Shown: positions 15,030 to 23,789, counted from the first letter of the stretch. The stretch: 27,233 nucleotides of DNA from DAISJM01 sp036821485 (GCA_036821485.1 DAISJM010000047.1:1-27233); one strand, 5' to 3'. The notes: generated by a model from the letters alone, not told the origin. Numbers and translations are program-made.

Positions 15030-15626
15030 GTGACGGTTCAAATTGACGATCCACGTCTTGGAAAGGCGCAGTGTCCCGCGCTCAAACCCGTGGAGAAACT
15101 GCACTCCAATCCTTGGTTCGACGTGATGTGCAGGGGCGGTTACTACACGGTGGAGAGCACCATTGTGCAGGTGTCGGTTCTCCCCGTGGTGGAGGATCGA
15201 TCCGTGATCCTGGTTCGCGTCAAACGGCCTGTTCTTAACGATGTAACCCTGGAATTGCCTGCGGGGGGTGTTGATCCGGAAGAAACGCCGGCCCAGGCGG
15301 CGGCCCGTGAATTCAGCGAAGAGACGGGCGTCCGAGTGACAGATGCGGCGCGGTTCATCCCGATCCCGCCCCTTGTGGTGTCGTCCACCCGCTTCCCAGC
15401 GTTACCGTATTTGTTCCAAGTGAATATCAGACGCGAGGAATGGGATGCGCGCGGTTCCTTCGACTCGGAGATCGAGGGGGTGGACTGTGTGGATTTCGAA
15501 GATCTGCGGCGGATGATCGCGGATAGCACAATGTACGTCAGCTTGCCCATGGCCATCATCTCGCGTTTCTTGTTCCAGCGGGCGCTGGCGGTCGGGGCAA
15601 GGGTTAACGAGCACAAAACGACATGA
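15030..15626 (+). CDS. NUDIX hydrolase (ADP-ribose pyrophosphatase-like)
   Basis: It hydrolyses a nucleoside diphosphate linked to another moiety. The NUDIX box G-x5-E-x7-REFSEETGV is complete (within about residues 86-109, beginning at PAGGVDPEETP). Length is 198 aa. Start choice: GTG at 15030 follows AAGGCAGG; the frame is open far upstream, but only as a shadow of the SDR gene. It overlaps the transketolase gene by ATGA. The box is the ADP-sugar type rather than the modified box of GDP-mannose hydrolase. It might remove a side product or toxic nucleotide sugar or release a sugar phosphate for the transketolase; this is inference. Confidence 0.88.
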   Translation: MTVQIDDPRLGKAQCPALKPVEKLHSNPWFDVMCRGGYYTVESTIVQVSVLPVVEDRSVILVRVKRPVLNDVTLELPAGGVDPEETPAQAAAREFSEETGVRVTDAARFIPIPPLVVSSTRFPALPYLFQVNIRREEWDARGSFDSEIEGVDCVDFEDLRRMIADSTMYVSLPMAIISRFLFQRALAVGARVNEHKTT

Positions 15627-16444
15627 GCGAGCAAACGCTGAAGGCTGATGCAGTCTGGGTGCGCCGGCAGGTGCTGGAGATGATTGTGTCGGCTGGACAC
15701 GGACACATCGGCGGTTCGTTGTCCTGTACGGACATCCTGGTGGCCCTTTATCGGGGCGGTATCCTTCGCGTGAAATCCGACGATCCGGCGTGGCCTGAAC
15801 GTGATCGTTTCATCATGAGCAAGGGTCATTCATCCGAGGCCCTGTATGCCGTGCTGGCTCGATCCGGTTTCATCCCCGTGGAAGAACTGGCGACCTACGG
15901 GAAGGATGGATCCCGATTGGGGGGGCACGTGGACCGGAGCATCCCAGGCATTGAAGTCAGCACCGGATCGCTTGGGCAGGGCCTCGGTATAGGTGCGGGC
16001 ATGGCCTTGGCCGCGCGGCGCCTGGGACAGAAACATATGACCTTCGTATTGATGGGCGATGGGGAGTGCTACGAAGGGTCTGTGTGGGAGGCGGCCCAGT
16101 TTGCCGCACAGCACCGGCTTTTTAACCTCGTGGCGATCGTGGACCGCAATCGTCAAATCACACTCGATGACACCGAGGTGTGCAATCGGCAGGAGCCGTT
16201 TGCAGACAAGTGGCGGGCCTTTGGCTGGGAACCGCGCGAGGTGGATGGCCATTCGTTTTCGGAATTGCTTCAGGCATTCGGCGGTGTGCGTGATCGAATC
16301 GGCAAAGCCCCGTTGGTGGTCATAGCGCGCACGATCAAGGGACGTGGAGTGTCGTTTATGGAACGCGAGATCGGATGGCACCACGGAGTGCCTAAAGGCG
16401 AGCGGGTCAACCAGGCGCGACAGGACCTCGCGAGCAAGGATTGA
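15623..16444 (+). CDS. Transketolase-like enzyme, N-terminal (ThDP-binding) subunit
   Basis: The N-terminal half of a split transketolase (273 aa). Visible motifs: SAGHGHIGGSLSCTDIL, RFIMSKGHSSEALYAVLA, GSLGQGLGIGAGMALA, and the ThDP site MGDGECYEGSVWEA followed by VDRNRQ. HGVPKGE closes the domain. The histidine-rich substrate pocket is partly kept. It is followed 9 bases later by the C-terminal subunit. Split transketolases occur in central metabolism of some bacteria, and in secondary pathways such as rifamycin (aminoDAHP supply). Position between a NUDIX hydrolase and an SDR points to a dedicated role in sugar assembly. Confidence 0.9.
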   Translation: MSEQTLKADAVWVRRQVLEMIVSAGHGHIGGSLSCTDILVALYRGGILRVKSDDPAWPERDRFIMSKGHSSEALYAVLARSGFIPVEELATYGKDGSRLGGHVDRSIPGIEVSTGSLGQGLGIGAGMALAARRLGQKHMTFVLMGDGECYEGSVWEAAQFAAQHRLFNLVAIVDRNRQITLDDTEVCNRQEPFADKWRAFGWEPREVDGHSFSELLQAFGGVRDRIGKAPLVVIARTIKGRGVSFMEREIGWHHGVPKGERVNQARQDLASKD

Positions 16445-16453
16445 GGCGCGGAC

Positions 16454-17395
16454 ATGGCTGAATCAAACAAGGATACGGATGTCCGGGATGCGTTCTTCGA
16501 TGAGGTTTATGAAGCGGCATGCAAAAACCGCCGCATCATGGTGCTGACGAACGATCAGGGGGCTTTCAGCTTGGAGAAACTGAAACGCGACTGTCCGGAT
16601 CAATACATCAATATCGGCGTGGCCGAGCAGAACCTTGTCAATGTGGCGGCCGGCTTGGCCCTGGGCGGCATGCGGCCGATGGTTTATGGCATCACGAATT
16701 TCATGAGCCTGCGCTGCTGCGAACAGATTGCCGTGAGCCTGTGTTTCCCGAACCTGCCCGTGGCCATTGTAGCCTCAGGGGGCGGGTTGACGTATGCAAG
16801 CGACGGGCCCACACATCATGCGGTGCAGGATATCGGCGTTCTAAGAACCATGCCGAACCTGGCCATCTACAACCCCTCGGATGCCGCGCTCACCAGGGCT
16901 TGCGCGCGGGCATGTCTTGCGGCTTCCGGGCCAAGCTACGTGCGTATTGAGAAAGGGATATTGCCCGTGTTGCACGCCGTGGGCGTGGATGCTTCCTCCG
17001 GTTTTTCGGTGTTGAAGGCTGAAGGGGCTGTGCTGATCGTCAGCACGGGTTTTGCCATGTACGAGGCGGCGAAGACCGTCGATCTTCTTCGGACGCACAG
17101 GATCGAAGCTGGTCTGCTGGATTTATTTCGATTGAAACCGGTTGATCAGGCCGCATTGAGCTCTGTGTTGAAGCGGTATCGTTGGGTTGTGGTCCTGGAG
17201 GAGCAGACTCCGGTAGGTGGTGCGGCGGACCTTGTGGCTCGAGTCGTTGCGGAGGAGGGATTGGCCGTGCGGGTACATGGGGTGAGCTTATCGGATAGCC
17301 CGTGCTACAGGTACGGTTCGCGGGGATGGTTGCACGGGCTCGTGGGCCTGGATGCCGAGGCGATATGCGGGTGGATTAAGGAATGGGCATTTTGA
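16454..17395 (+). CDS. Transketolase-like enzyme, C-terminal subunit
   Basis: The pyrimidine-binding plus C-terminal domains of the split transketolase (313 aa). It has INIGVAEQNLVNVAAGLALGG with the catalytic glutamate E58, the conserved SDGPTHHAVQDIGVLR segment, and a C-terminal domain (VDLLRTHRIEAGLLDLFRLKP, VVLEEQTPVGG). It is expected to form a heteromer with the upstream subunit and transfer a two-carbon (or DXS-like acyl) unit. Its stop lies 13 bases inside the next SDR gene, so expression of the two is coupled. Confidence 0.9.
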   Translation: MAESNKDTDVRDAFFDEVYEAACKNRRIMVLTNDQGAFSLEKLKRDCPDQYINIGVAEQNLVNVAAGLALGGMRPMVYGITNFMSLRCCEQIAVSLCFPNLPVAIVASGGGLTYASDGPTHHAVQDIGVLRTMPNLAIYNPSDAALTRACARACLAASGPSYVRIEKGILPVLHAVGVDASSGFSVLKAEGAVLIVSTGFAMYEAAKTVDLLRTHRIEAGLLDLFRLKPVDQAALSSVLKRYRWVVVLEEQTPVGGAADLVARVVAEEGLAVRVHGVSLSDSPCYRYGSRGWLHGLVGLDAEAICGWIKEWAF

Positions 17396-18396
17396 CGAAC
17401 GAACTGGCGTATAAGGGCAAGAAGGTTTTGGTCACGGGAGGCACGGGAACTATCGGCGTGCCGTTGGTCAGAAAACTGATGCAGCTGGGCGCGGATGTAA
17501 CCGTTGTGTCGTTGGATGAACGGTCGCGAGCAAAAAAGGTTTTTGGAACGGACGAGTTTTTCCGTCGCGGCGACCTCACGAAGTACGAAGTGTGTGCCCA
17601 GTATGCCAAGGGGATGGACTCGGTGTTCCACCTTGTGGCCGTAAAGGGGTGTACAACGATTGGCACCTCCAAGGTGGCCAGCGCCTTTGTGCCGTTTGTT
17701 CTGAGCAACACCAACATGATGGAGGCGTCCTTCCGCTGTGGCGTTCGCCGGTACTTGTTTGTGGGGAGCATCTGCGAATATCCCAACTTGGAAGTCCGGC
17801 ATGAAGACGATGTGTGGAATGGCCCTCCGCAGGCAAACGACCGGTATACAGGCATTGCCAAAAGGACAGGCGAAGCTCAGGCCGAAACCTATCTGCACGA
17901 GTACGGATGGGATGCCGTAAGGATTGTAAGGCCCTCCAATGTTTACGGACCCTATGACGATTTTGATCCCAAAACGGCACAGGTTATTCCCGCCTTGATC
18001 AGCCGCATGGTAGGCGGTGAGAATCCGGTCCGCGTATCCGGTGACGGCTCTGCTGAGCGGGACGTCATTTTCTCGGAAGATGTGGCGTGGGGCATGATCC
18101 TGGCTTTGGAGAAAGCCCCGCCTTGCGTCCCTATCAATCTCGGGGCCGGGAAAGGCTATACCATCAAGGAAGTTGCACAAACCATTGCCGATCTTGTGCC
18201 CGGCAATCCGGGTATCCAGTGGGATCCGGCGGCAGCCGGTGGGGACAAGAAAAGGATTCTCGACACGGAGCGGGCCAAGAAACTCCTTGGCTTTGAGCCT
18301 CAGACGGGTCTTCGAACGGGCATTCGGAAGACCATCGACTGGTTCCTGGAGAACCGGGAAATGGCGGTTGGACGCGGCCGGGAACTGCATGGATAA
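17383..18396 (+). CDS. NAD-dependent epimerase/dehydratase (GDP-fucose synthase-like SDR)
   Basis: An extended SDR of 337 aa. It has VLVTGGTGTIG (Rossmann), FHLVAVKG, FVGSICEYPN, VRPSNVYGPYDDFDP and GDGSAERDVIFSEDV. It is related to the SDRs at 23790 and 25501 (shared VRPxNxYGP, WGDG/SGDG, and GSGKGY-like segments). The catalytic lysine region reads RYTGIAKRTGE, so tyrosine Y155 lies five, not four, residues before K160. That differs from the usual YxxxK, and either the local loop or the chemistry may differ. It overlaps the transketolase gene by 13 bases and the next gene by 8. Substrate unknown, likely a nucleotide sugar. Confidence 0.85.
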   Translation: MGILTNELAYKGKKVLVTGGTGTIGVPLVRKLMQLGADVTVVSLDERSRAKKVFGTDEFFRRGDLTKYEVCAQYAKGMDSVFHLVAVKGCTTIGTSKVASAFVPFVLSNTNMMEASFRCGVRRYLFVGSICEYPNLEVRHEDDVWNGPPQANDRYTGIAKRTGEAQAETYLHEYGWDAVRIVRPSNVYGPYDDFDPKTAQVIPALISRMVGGENPVRVSGDGSAERDVIFSEDVAWGMILALEKAPPCVPINLGAGKGYTIKEVAQTIADLVPGNPGIQWDPAAAGGDKKRILDTERAKKLLGFEPQTGLRTGIRKTIDWFLENREMAVGRGRELHG

Positions 18397-20231
18397 CAAC
18401 CCAATACCTATGTCCCGGCCACTGGGTGAATTGATCGACTTGATCAGCATACTTCAGATCAAGCAGATCATGGATCCGGTCAGCGCCCGACAGTATGAGC
18501 AAGAGCTGGCTCTTTGTGAGCGTGAACTTCACGCGGTGGTGGAAGCGTGGGGGATAGATGCGTCTCGCGATACGCGGTTTCTGCGTCTGACGGTTGCCTT
18601 GAGCCAGGTCAATCTTCATATCTGGAGGACGAAGGATGTGATGCAGATGAAGCCTGAGTCTTTCCAGGAATCTATGAAACTGGCGCACCAGTTGAACGGG
18701 TTACGGAATCAGGCAAAGAACAGCCTTTCCTCCTGGGATGCAACGCTTTCTCGCGGTCCGTTGCGAACCAACGTGCAAACCGATTGTTTGGCCGGCTGGC
18801 GTTTCTCTATCCTGAACGCCGATGTGTCGGAGCCGGTGCCGGCCTCGACACGGGCCGAGGTCGTGCCGTCAGCAAGTGCCCCCGGCACGACGGCCGATCT
18901 AATCGACCAAATAACCGTGCTGCAGATCAAGGAAAGCCTACTCCCATCTCCTGAACAAGGCCTGCACAAAGGAGCTCGTGCGCTTGTCCCGAGATCTGCA
19001 ATGGCGACTGGCCGGCTCTGGCAAGCCGGTTCCCTCTCCGCTGGTGCGGCTCGTGATCTTCCTGGCGCAGGTGAATCTGCACGTCTGGTATCTGAAAGAC
19101 CCCATGAAGGAAGAACCCCAGCGCTACGGAGACCTGCTGGCTTTTGCGCAGGATCTCAACAGCCTGAGAAACGTATGCAGGAACACGATCATGGACCTTC
19201 TTGGGGAGGGCAATCTATCGCAGCATCACACCTTCTTTTTTCGCGATGAGGGTGGGGCCTGGTATCGCCCGCTCATCCAGTGGATGGGTCTTCTTCGCAA
19301 CTCCACCGTCATCTCTCTGTCTCCCGAAGAATTTGCCGGCATGTTCGGCATTCCTCCGGAGGAGTTTGATAATACGTGGAAAGCCCGTGTGCGGGATGCT
19401 GGATTGCGATATCAACGCCTCACGCCGGACTACCGCGACCATATCATTCGCCGCATCATCCATCGCATCGACTCGGATCAAATGTGGGTTTCGGGGCCGG
19501 ACAAGGTTGGCGTTTGGGAGAAAGGCTGGAAAGAGAATCTGCTCGAGTATCAGAAGACGGGGGACCTGAACGCTCTTACGCCTAAATTTGTGCAATCGGC
19601 TCCCGTCTTGCGCCTTGGAGGAGACTATATCAAGCCCTTGAATCCGGACTTTGAATTCGTCGCGGTGGATATTTTTCGGCGCTGGTTGTTTAAACGATTC
19701 CTGAGTGAGGCCTCGGCGATCTACGAGTTCGGTTGTGGTTCCTGTCAGCACTTGCCGGTGTTGGCGGAGATGTTCCCTGGCCGGACACTATACGCGCTGG
19801 ATTGGGCCGCCTCCTCCTGTGACATCGCGGAGGCCCTGGCGACCGCCCACGGATGGAAAATAAAGGGCATTCGCTTTAACCTGTTCGCTCCCGACACGCA
19901 TCTGGAGATGGAGCCGAATACAGCCGTGCTGACGGTGGGTGCCCTGGAGCAGTTGGGTGAGAACTTCGAGCCGTTCCTGAACTTCCTGCTGAAACAACGT
20001 CCGCGCATGGTGGTCCATGTGGAGACCCTTCAGGAGCTTTACGATAGCGAAAAGCTTTCAGACTACCTAGCCCTTAAGCACGACACGAAACGGAACTATC
20101 TGCATGGATACCTGACAGCCTTGAGGCGTTTGGCGGGCGAGGGGCGGGTGCAGTTGCTTCGTGTACAGCGATCTTCATTTGGCAGCATGTATCACGATTC
20201 CTATTCCTCCGTGGCTTGGAGGCCTTCCTGA
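18389..20231 (+). pseudogene. Helical-repeat plus SAM methyltransferase gene, interrupted by a frameshift
   Basis: Two overlapping frames together encode one recognisable protein (~610 aa). The first frame (from ATG 18389) has a helical domain (LGELIDLISILQIKQI ... VNLHIWRTKDVM ... LNGLRNQAKNSL) and the start of a second copy (LIDQITVLQIKES). The second copy continues only in the +1 frame from about 18939 (SHLLNKACTKELVRLSRD ... VNLHVWYLKDPM ... LNSLRNVCRN), followed by a class I methyltransferase domain with YEFGCGSCQHL. One extra C at about 18937-18938 explains the shift. The helical repeats recall uncharacterised families such as DUF6165/DUF4254 (tentative). AAAGGAG before GTG 18978 could allow separate translation of the second part (418 codons including stop). 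It overlaps the SDR gene and the aldo/keto reductase gene. Confidence 0.8.
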
Positions 20232-21310
20232 TGAGGTATAAAACGTTTGGAACTCTGCGCCTGCCGGCGATTGGGCAGGGGGCCGGAGGGGCAGACGGAG
20301 CGAGCGACGCTGTCTGGATCGGCGTTCTCCAGGCGGGCATAGACTTGGGGATGACCCTGATTGATACAGCGGAAATCTATCGGGCCGGCCGATCGGAGAA
20401 AGTCGTGGGAAAAGCTGTGGAGGGCCGTCGGGACAAGGTGTTCATCTCGACGAAGTTCAGTCCGGATCATTGCCGTTCGCAGGAGGTCAAGAAGGCCCTG
20501 GAGGGTAGCTTGCGCCGGCTTAAAACAGACCATGTGGACCTGTACCAGATTCACTGGCCGAGCCCGTCGGTGACTTTGGATGAGACGGTGGGAGCCATGC
20601 TGGAGCTTAAAGCGGCGGGGAAGGTTCGTTTTCTCGGCGTCAGCAACTTCACGGTTGAGGATATGATGAAGGCACGTGCTTTGAGCGGCGATCAAATAGT
20701 GAGCAATCAGATCGAGTACAATCTCGTGGACCGGGGCCCGGAGAAGGATTTGCTGCCTTACTGTAGTCAGCATGGGTGCTTTCTTGTCGCATACAATCCA
20801 CTCCTTGCCGGTGCTGTGCGCCGACCTCTTCTCAAATCCATTGCCCAGCGGCACGGGAAGACGGCGGTACAGGTCATCCTGCGCTGGTTGGCTGGTCATG
20901 ATTGTGTAATCCCAATACCCAAGACCTTGAACATTTCCCATGTCAGGGACAACGCAACGGCGGTTGATTTCGATTTGGACGAACAGGCCCTCGGGGAGAT
21001 CGAAGAAGCCTTTGCCTATCGGGTCATTCGTGCGCCGGCTCGACAGATTCGCATTCTCCCCTCCAGTACCGAAGTGATCTACACAAGCCGGCGGGAAGCC
21101 GAAGAAAACAAGGCCGGTGCGATACCGAGTCCTGTTGAATTGGCGGATGGAATTCGATCTCATGGTATGCTCAAACCGGTACGGCTTGTCCCCACGACGG
21201 ATCAATCCGGTCGATACTTGTATGATCTCACGCAGGGGCGTATGAGATACTGGGCGTGGGTCATCGCCCACGGTGAGGACAGCGAAGTGCCCGCCTATGT
21301 GATGGAATAG
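20231..21310 (+). CDS. Aldo/keto reductase with C-terminal ParB-like domain
   Basis: An NAD(P)H-dependent carbonyl reductase (residues ~1-270) fused to a ParB/sulfiredoxin-like domain (~270-359). The catalytic tetrad is complete: D45 and Y50 in DTAEIY, K75 in STKF, H108 in YQIHWP. The (beta/alpha)8 segments FLGVSNFTVE, SNQIEYNL and IPIPKTLNISHV are present. The tail reads IRILPS, then LADGIRSHGMLKPVRLVP and YDLTQGRMRYWAWV, matching the ParB core pattern (I..G...P..V ... G..R..A). Total 359 aa against about 280-330 for single-domain members. The start at 20231 overlaps the previous stop (ATG within TGATG); the upstream ATG at 20216 is less likely. Probable role: reduction of a keto-sugar. Confidence 0.88.
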   Translation: MRYKTFGTLRLPAIGQGAGGADGASDAVWIGVLQAGIDLGMTLIDTAEIYRAGRSEKVVGKAVEGRRDKVFISTKFSPDHCRSQEVKKALEGSLRRLKTDHVDLYQIHWPSPSVTLDETVGAMLELKAAGKVRFLGVSNFTVEDMMKARALSGDQIVSNQIEYNLVDRGPEKDLLPYCSQHGCFLVAYNPLLAGAVRRPLLKSIAQRHGKTAVQVILRWLAGHDCVIPIPKTLNISHVRDNATAVDFDLDEQALGEIEEAFAYRVIRAPARQIRILPSSTEVIYTSRREAEENKAGAIPSPVELADGIRSHGMLKPVRLVPTTDQSGRYLYDLTQGRMRYWAWVIAHGEDSEVPAYVME

Positions 21311-21372
21311 CGTCTCGTAACCGGGATTGCTTGGTGCTTCCCTGTGCGGTGTCAATCCTATGGAGGTAAGTA

Positions 21373-22092
21373 ATGATACGCAAGATCTTTGACGGAGAAG
21401 GGCGAGAACTGGATTTGTTTCTGGAAATCAGCAAGTACGCAGGTTACTTGCGAAAGTCCAGTATCGCCAGGCATCTTGCGATTTATGATCTGTACAAGCA
21501 AACGATGCATTTGCCGGGTTCTGTGGCGGAATTCGGCGTCTACAATGGATCCACTTTCCTTTTTCTGGCGCGTCTGATCGAGATCTTCAACGCCTCTCAG
21601 CATGAGACGGCTGGATCCTCGTCGCGTCACCTCTATGGGTTTGAAAGCTTCGCAGGATTTTCGGAATTGAGCCCGGAAGACCTACCCCAGTCTCCGGCTC
21701 CATCAACCAAACGAGTCGGTGGACTGCAGGGAGATCGAAAGGCCTTTTTCGAGCAGTTTGACTTTCTCCGCCAGAGCAGTGCCATCGCGGACCGTTTCCA
21801 CATCGTCGAGGGAGACGTGTGCAAGACCCTGCCGGAGTTCGCCAAGAATCACAGCGGCGTTCGCCTCAGTCTGGTTCTTCTTGATGTAGATCTCTATGAG
21901 CCATCCAAAGTGATCCTCGATCACATTTACGATATCGTCGTCCCTGGCGGGATTATCGTCTTTGATGAATACGGGATTCCGGAGTGGCCTGGAGAGACGC
22001 AGGCGGTAGATGAATTTCTCGCAAAACATCCAATGTCTTTACAGGCCATCCCTTGGTCGTATTCTCCAGGGGCCTACTGCATTAAATCCTGA
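21373..22092 (+). CDS. TylF-type SAM-dependent O-methyltransferase
   Basis: A class I methyltransferase (239 aa) of the macrocin O-methyltransferase (TylF) family, which methylates sugar hydroxyls using a divalent metal. It has PGSVAEFGVYNGST (motif I), LYGFESFAGF, IVEGDVCKTLP, the metal-binding LLDVDLYEPSK and VPGGIIVFDEYG. GGAGG at 21362-21366 gives a strong ribosome binding site. A gap of 62 bases after the aldo/keto reductase gene makes it less tightly coupled than the preceding genes. It is the third methyltransferase in the window, after the FkbM and frameshifted ones, so the glycan is probably methylated at more than one position. Confidence 0.88.
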   Translation: MIRKIFDGEGRELDLFLEISKYAGYLRKSSIARHLAIYDLYKQTMHLPGSVAEFGVYNGSTFLFLARLIEIFNASQHETAGSSSRHLYGFESFAGFSELSPEDLPQSPAPSTKRVGGLQGDRKAFFEQFDFLRQSSAIADRFHIVEGDVCKTLPEFAKNHSGVRLSLVLLDVDLYEPSKVILDHIYDIVVPGGIIVFDEYGIPEWPGETQAVDEFLAKHPMSLQAIPWSYSPGAYCIKS

Positions 22093-22125
22093 TTTGCCTC
22101 GGTGGTTGGAACGGAGAGAAAACTT

Positions 22126-22419
22126 ATGATTTCTGAAAACATCCTTGACCACTTCAAGGGATCGAAATGTATCGTCACCGGCGGTACGGGCATGATTGGC
22201 CGCGAGGTGGTGAAGATCCTTTGCGACGCGGGCGCCCGGGTCCATGTTGTGTCGCTCGACAAGATCTGCGTGGACGAGCGGGCCGAGCACGTGCTGGGGG
22301 ACCTGTGCGATTTCAACCTCTGCAAGCAGTTGACGAAGACCATGGACTTCGTCTTCCATGTCGCCGGTGAAGAGAAGGATGAACGCGGGATGATAAGCGA
22401 TGAAGGATGTGTTCAGTAA
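22126..22419 (+). pseudogene. Truncated SDR (5' fragment), paralogue of the downstream SDR
   Basis: Only the first ~80 residues of a nucleotide-sugar SDR remain: IVTGGTGMIGREVVKILCDAG, VVSLDKICVDERAEHVLGD and DFVFHVAG. About 59 of 69 residues match the start of the SDR at 23790. Similarity stops abruptly at 22367; 17 unrelated residues follow to the stop at 22419. A good ribosome binding site (GGAGAG, 22113-22118) remains. The catalytic residues are lost, so it cannot function. The break coincides with the beginning of the ATPase insertion. Confidence 0.88.
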
Positions 22420-22424
22420 AACAG

Positions 22425-22454
22425 TTGTATTGCACAAAATATGATAATACTATG
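22425..22454 (+). promoter_or_regulatory. Possible promoter of the ATPase gene
   Basis: An AT-rich stretch unlike its surroundings precedes the ATPase gene: TTGTAT at 22425-22430, then TACTAT at 22448-22453 (17-base spacing) with an overlapping GATAAT at 22443-22448. Match to consensus is moderate. An own promoter would suit an inserted gene. Confidence 0.35.
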
Positions 22455-22463
22455 CAGTACGGA

Positions 22464-23738
22464 ATGAATAACGTCATAGCCAGCCATAAAATCGAGCGAG
22501 ATGAGTTGCTGAAAAGGACGTTCACCCCTCGGCTGGCGTTGGAGGAAGCGGCGAAAAGCATGTCCGGCGGTCTGATCAAGGTCGTTATCGGGCCGCGTAG
22601 GGCGGGTAAGTCGGTATTCGCTTTGCAGTTGCTGTCGGGAACGTGCGGTTCCGACTTTGCCTATGTCAATTTCGACGACGAACGCCTGATGCCGCCGATC
22701 AATCTGGATGAGCTGTTGACGGCCATGATCCAGATCTACGGGGAGACCAAGACGCTCTTTTTCGATGAGATTCAGAATGCCACCGGCTGGGAACTCTTTG
22801 TCAACCGACTTCAGCGACGCGGTTACAATATCGTTTTGACGGGGTCCAACGCGCACCTGCTGAGCCGCGAACTGTCCACCCATCTGACAGGCCGCTATCG
22901 GGAATTTCGGTTGCTTCCTTTTTCGTTTGCCGAATATCTCATGGCCCGTTCCTTTGCGATGGATGAACGGTTGGAGGCGCGGGAACGGCAAGGGTTGTTG
23001 CTGAAGCATCTGGATGATTTTCTGGTAAGCGGCGGTTATCCGGAGGTGGTCGTGGGGGGGGCCGACCCGTCCAGCTATCTCGTCACCTTGTTTGACAGCA
23101 TTCTCTTCAAGGATGTCGTGAAACGGCACAACGTCCGCTATGCCGCCAAGTTGCACGACGTTGGACGATGGCTCGTGGGCAATGTGGCCCGCGAGTATAC
23201 CTGCACCAGCCTGAAGAACTCGCTGGCTTTTCGCAGCGTTCATACGGTGGAGAATTATGTTGCGTATCTCGTTGAGGCGTTTCTTTTCATGTCGGTGACG
23301 CGCTACTCGCCCAAGGCAAAGCTGCGCATGTCGGCCCCCCGAAAGATATATGGCTACGATACGGGGATGGTCAACGCCGCGCGTTTCAGAGTCGGTCGTG
23401 ATACGGGGCGTCTTTTGGAGAACGTGGTGGCGGTGGAACTGTATCGCCGGGGCATTGAGTTCTACTCGTACAAAAGTGGCGGTGGTCAGGAGGTGGACTT
23501 TCTGCTGCGACCCGCAGGTAAAGAGAATCGGTTGCTTCAGGTTTGCTCCGATCTTTCCGACCCCAAGACCCGCCGCCGTGAGTTACATGCTTTGGCCGCT
23601 GCCGGCCGTGAATTGGGGCTGAATGGCGGCACATTACTGACCTGGGATGAAGAGGGCCTGGAATCGACTCCGCATTTCAGCGTACAGATCATTCCGATCT
23701 GGAAATGGCTGGTGGGATCGGCCCAAATCCTCGCCTAA
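22464..23738 (+). CDS. AAA-family ATPase with DUF4143 domain
   Basis: An ATP-binding protein of the AAA_14/DUF4143 type (424 aa from ATG 22464). Walker A is GPRRAGKS (43-50) and Walker B FFDEIQN (D101/E102); RRGYNIVLTGSNAHLLS and LTGRYREFRLLPFSFAEYL are family signatures. The C-terminal DUF4143 region includes FLVSGGYPEVV, a winged-helix-like middle, and a nuclease-like SYKSGGGQEVDFLL segment. These ATPases are common accessory genes with no settled function. The start could also be ATG 22452; the track upstream to 22407 is probably noncoding. It lies between an SDR fragment and its intact paralogue, has its own AT-rich upstream region, and has no link to glycan synthesis. Confidence 0.88.
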   Translation: MNNVIASHKIERDELLKRTFTPRLALEEAAKSMSGGLIKVVIGPRRAGKSVFALQLLSGTCGSDFAYVNFDDERLMPPINLDELLTAMIQIYGETKTLFFDEIQNATGWELFVNRLQRRGYNIVLTGSNAHLLSRELSTHLTGRYREFRLLPFSFAEYLMARSFAMDERLEARERQGLLLKHLDDFLVSGGYPEVVVGGADPSSYLVTLFDSILFKDVVKRHNVRYAAKLHDVGRWLVGNVAREYTCTSLKNSLAFRSVHTVENYVAYLVEAFLFMSVTRYSPKAKLRMSAPRKIYGYDTGMVNAARFRVGRDTGRLLENVVAVELYRRGIEFYSYKSGGGQEVDFLLRPAGKENRLLQVCSDLSDPKTRRRELHALAAAGRELGLNGGTLLTWDEEGLESTPHFSVQIIPIWKWLVGSAQILA

Positions 23739-23789
23739 CCGGTGAGGGTTTCTCGACCGCGCTGGTTCTGCACGAGGAGAAAAATAGTC

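Noticed and set aside
17305..18450. 381-codon open frame on the minus strand
   Set aside because: Antisense to the SDR gene at 17383, with no family features.
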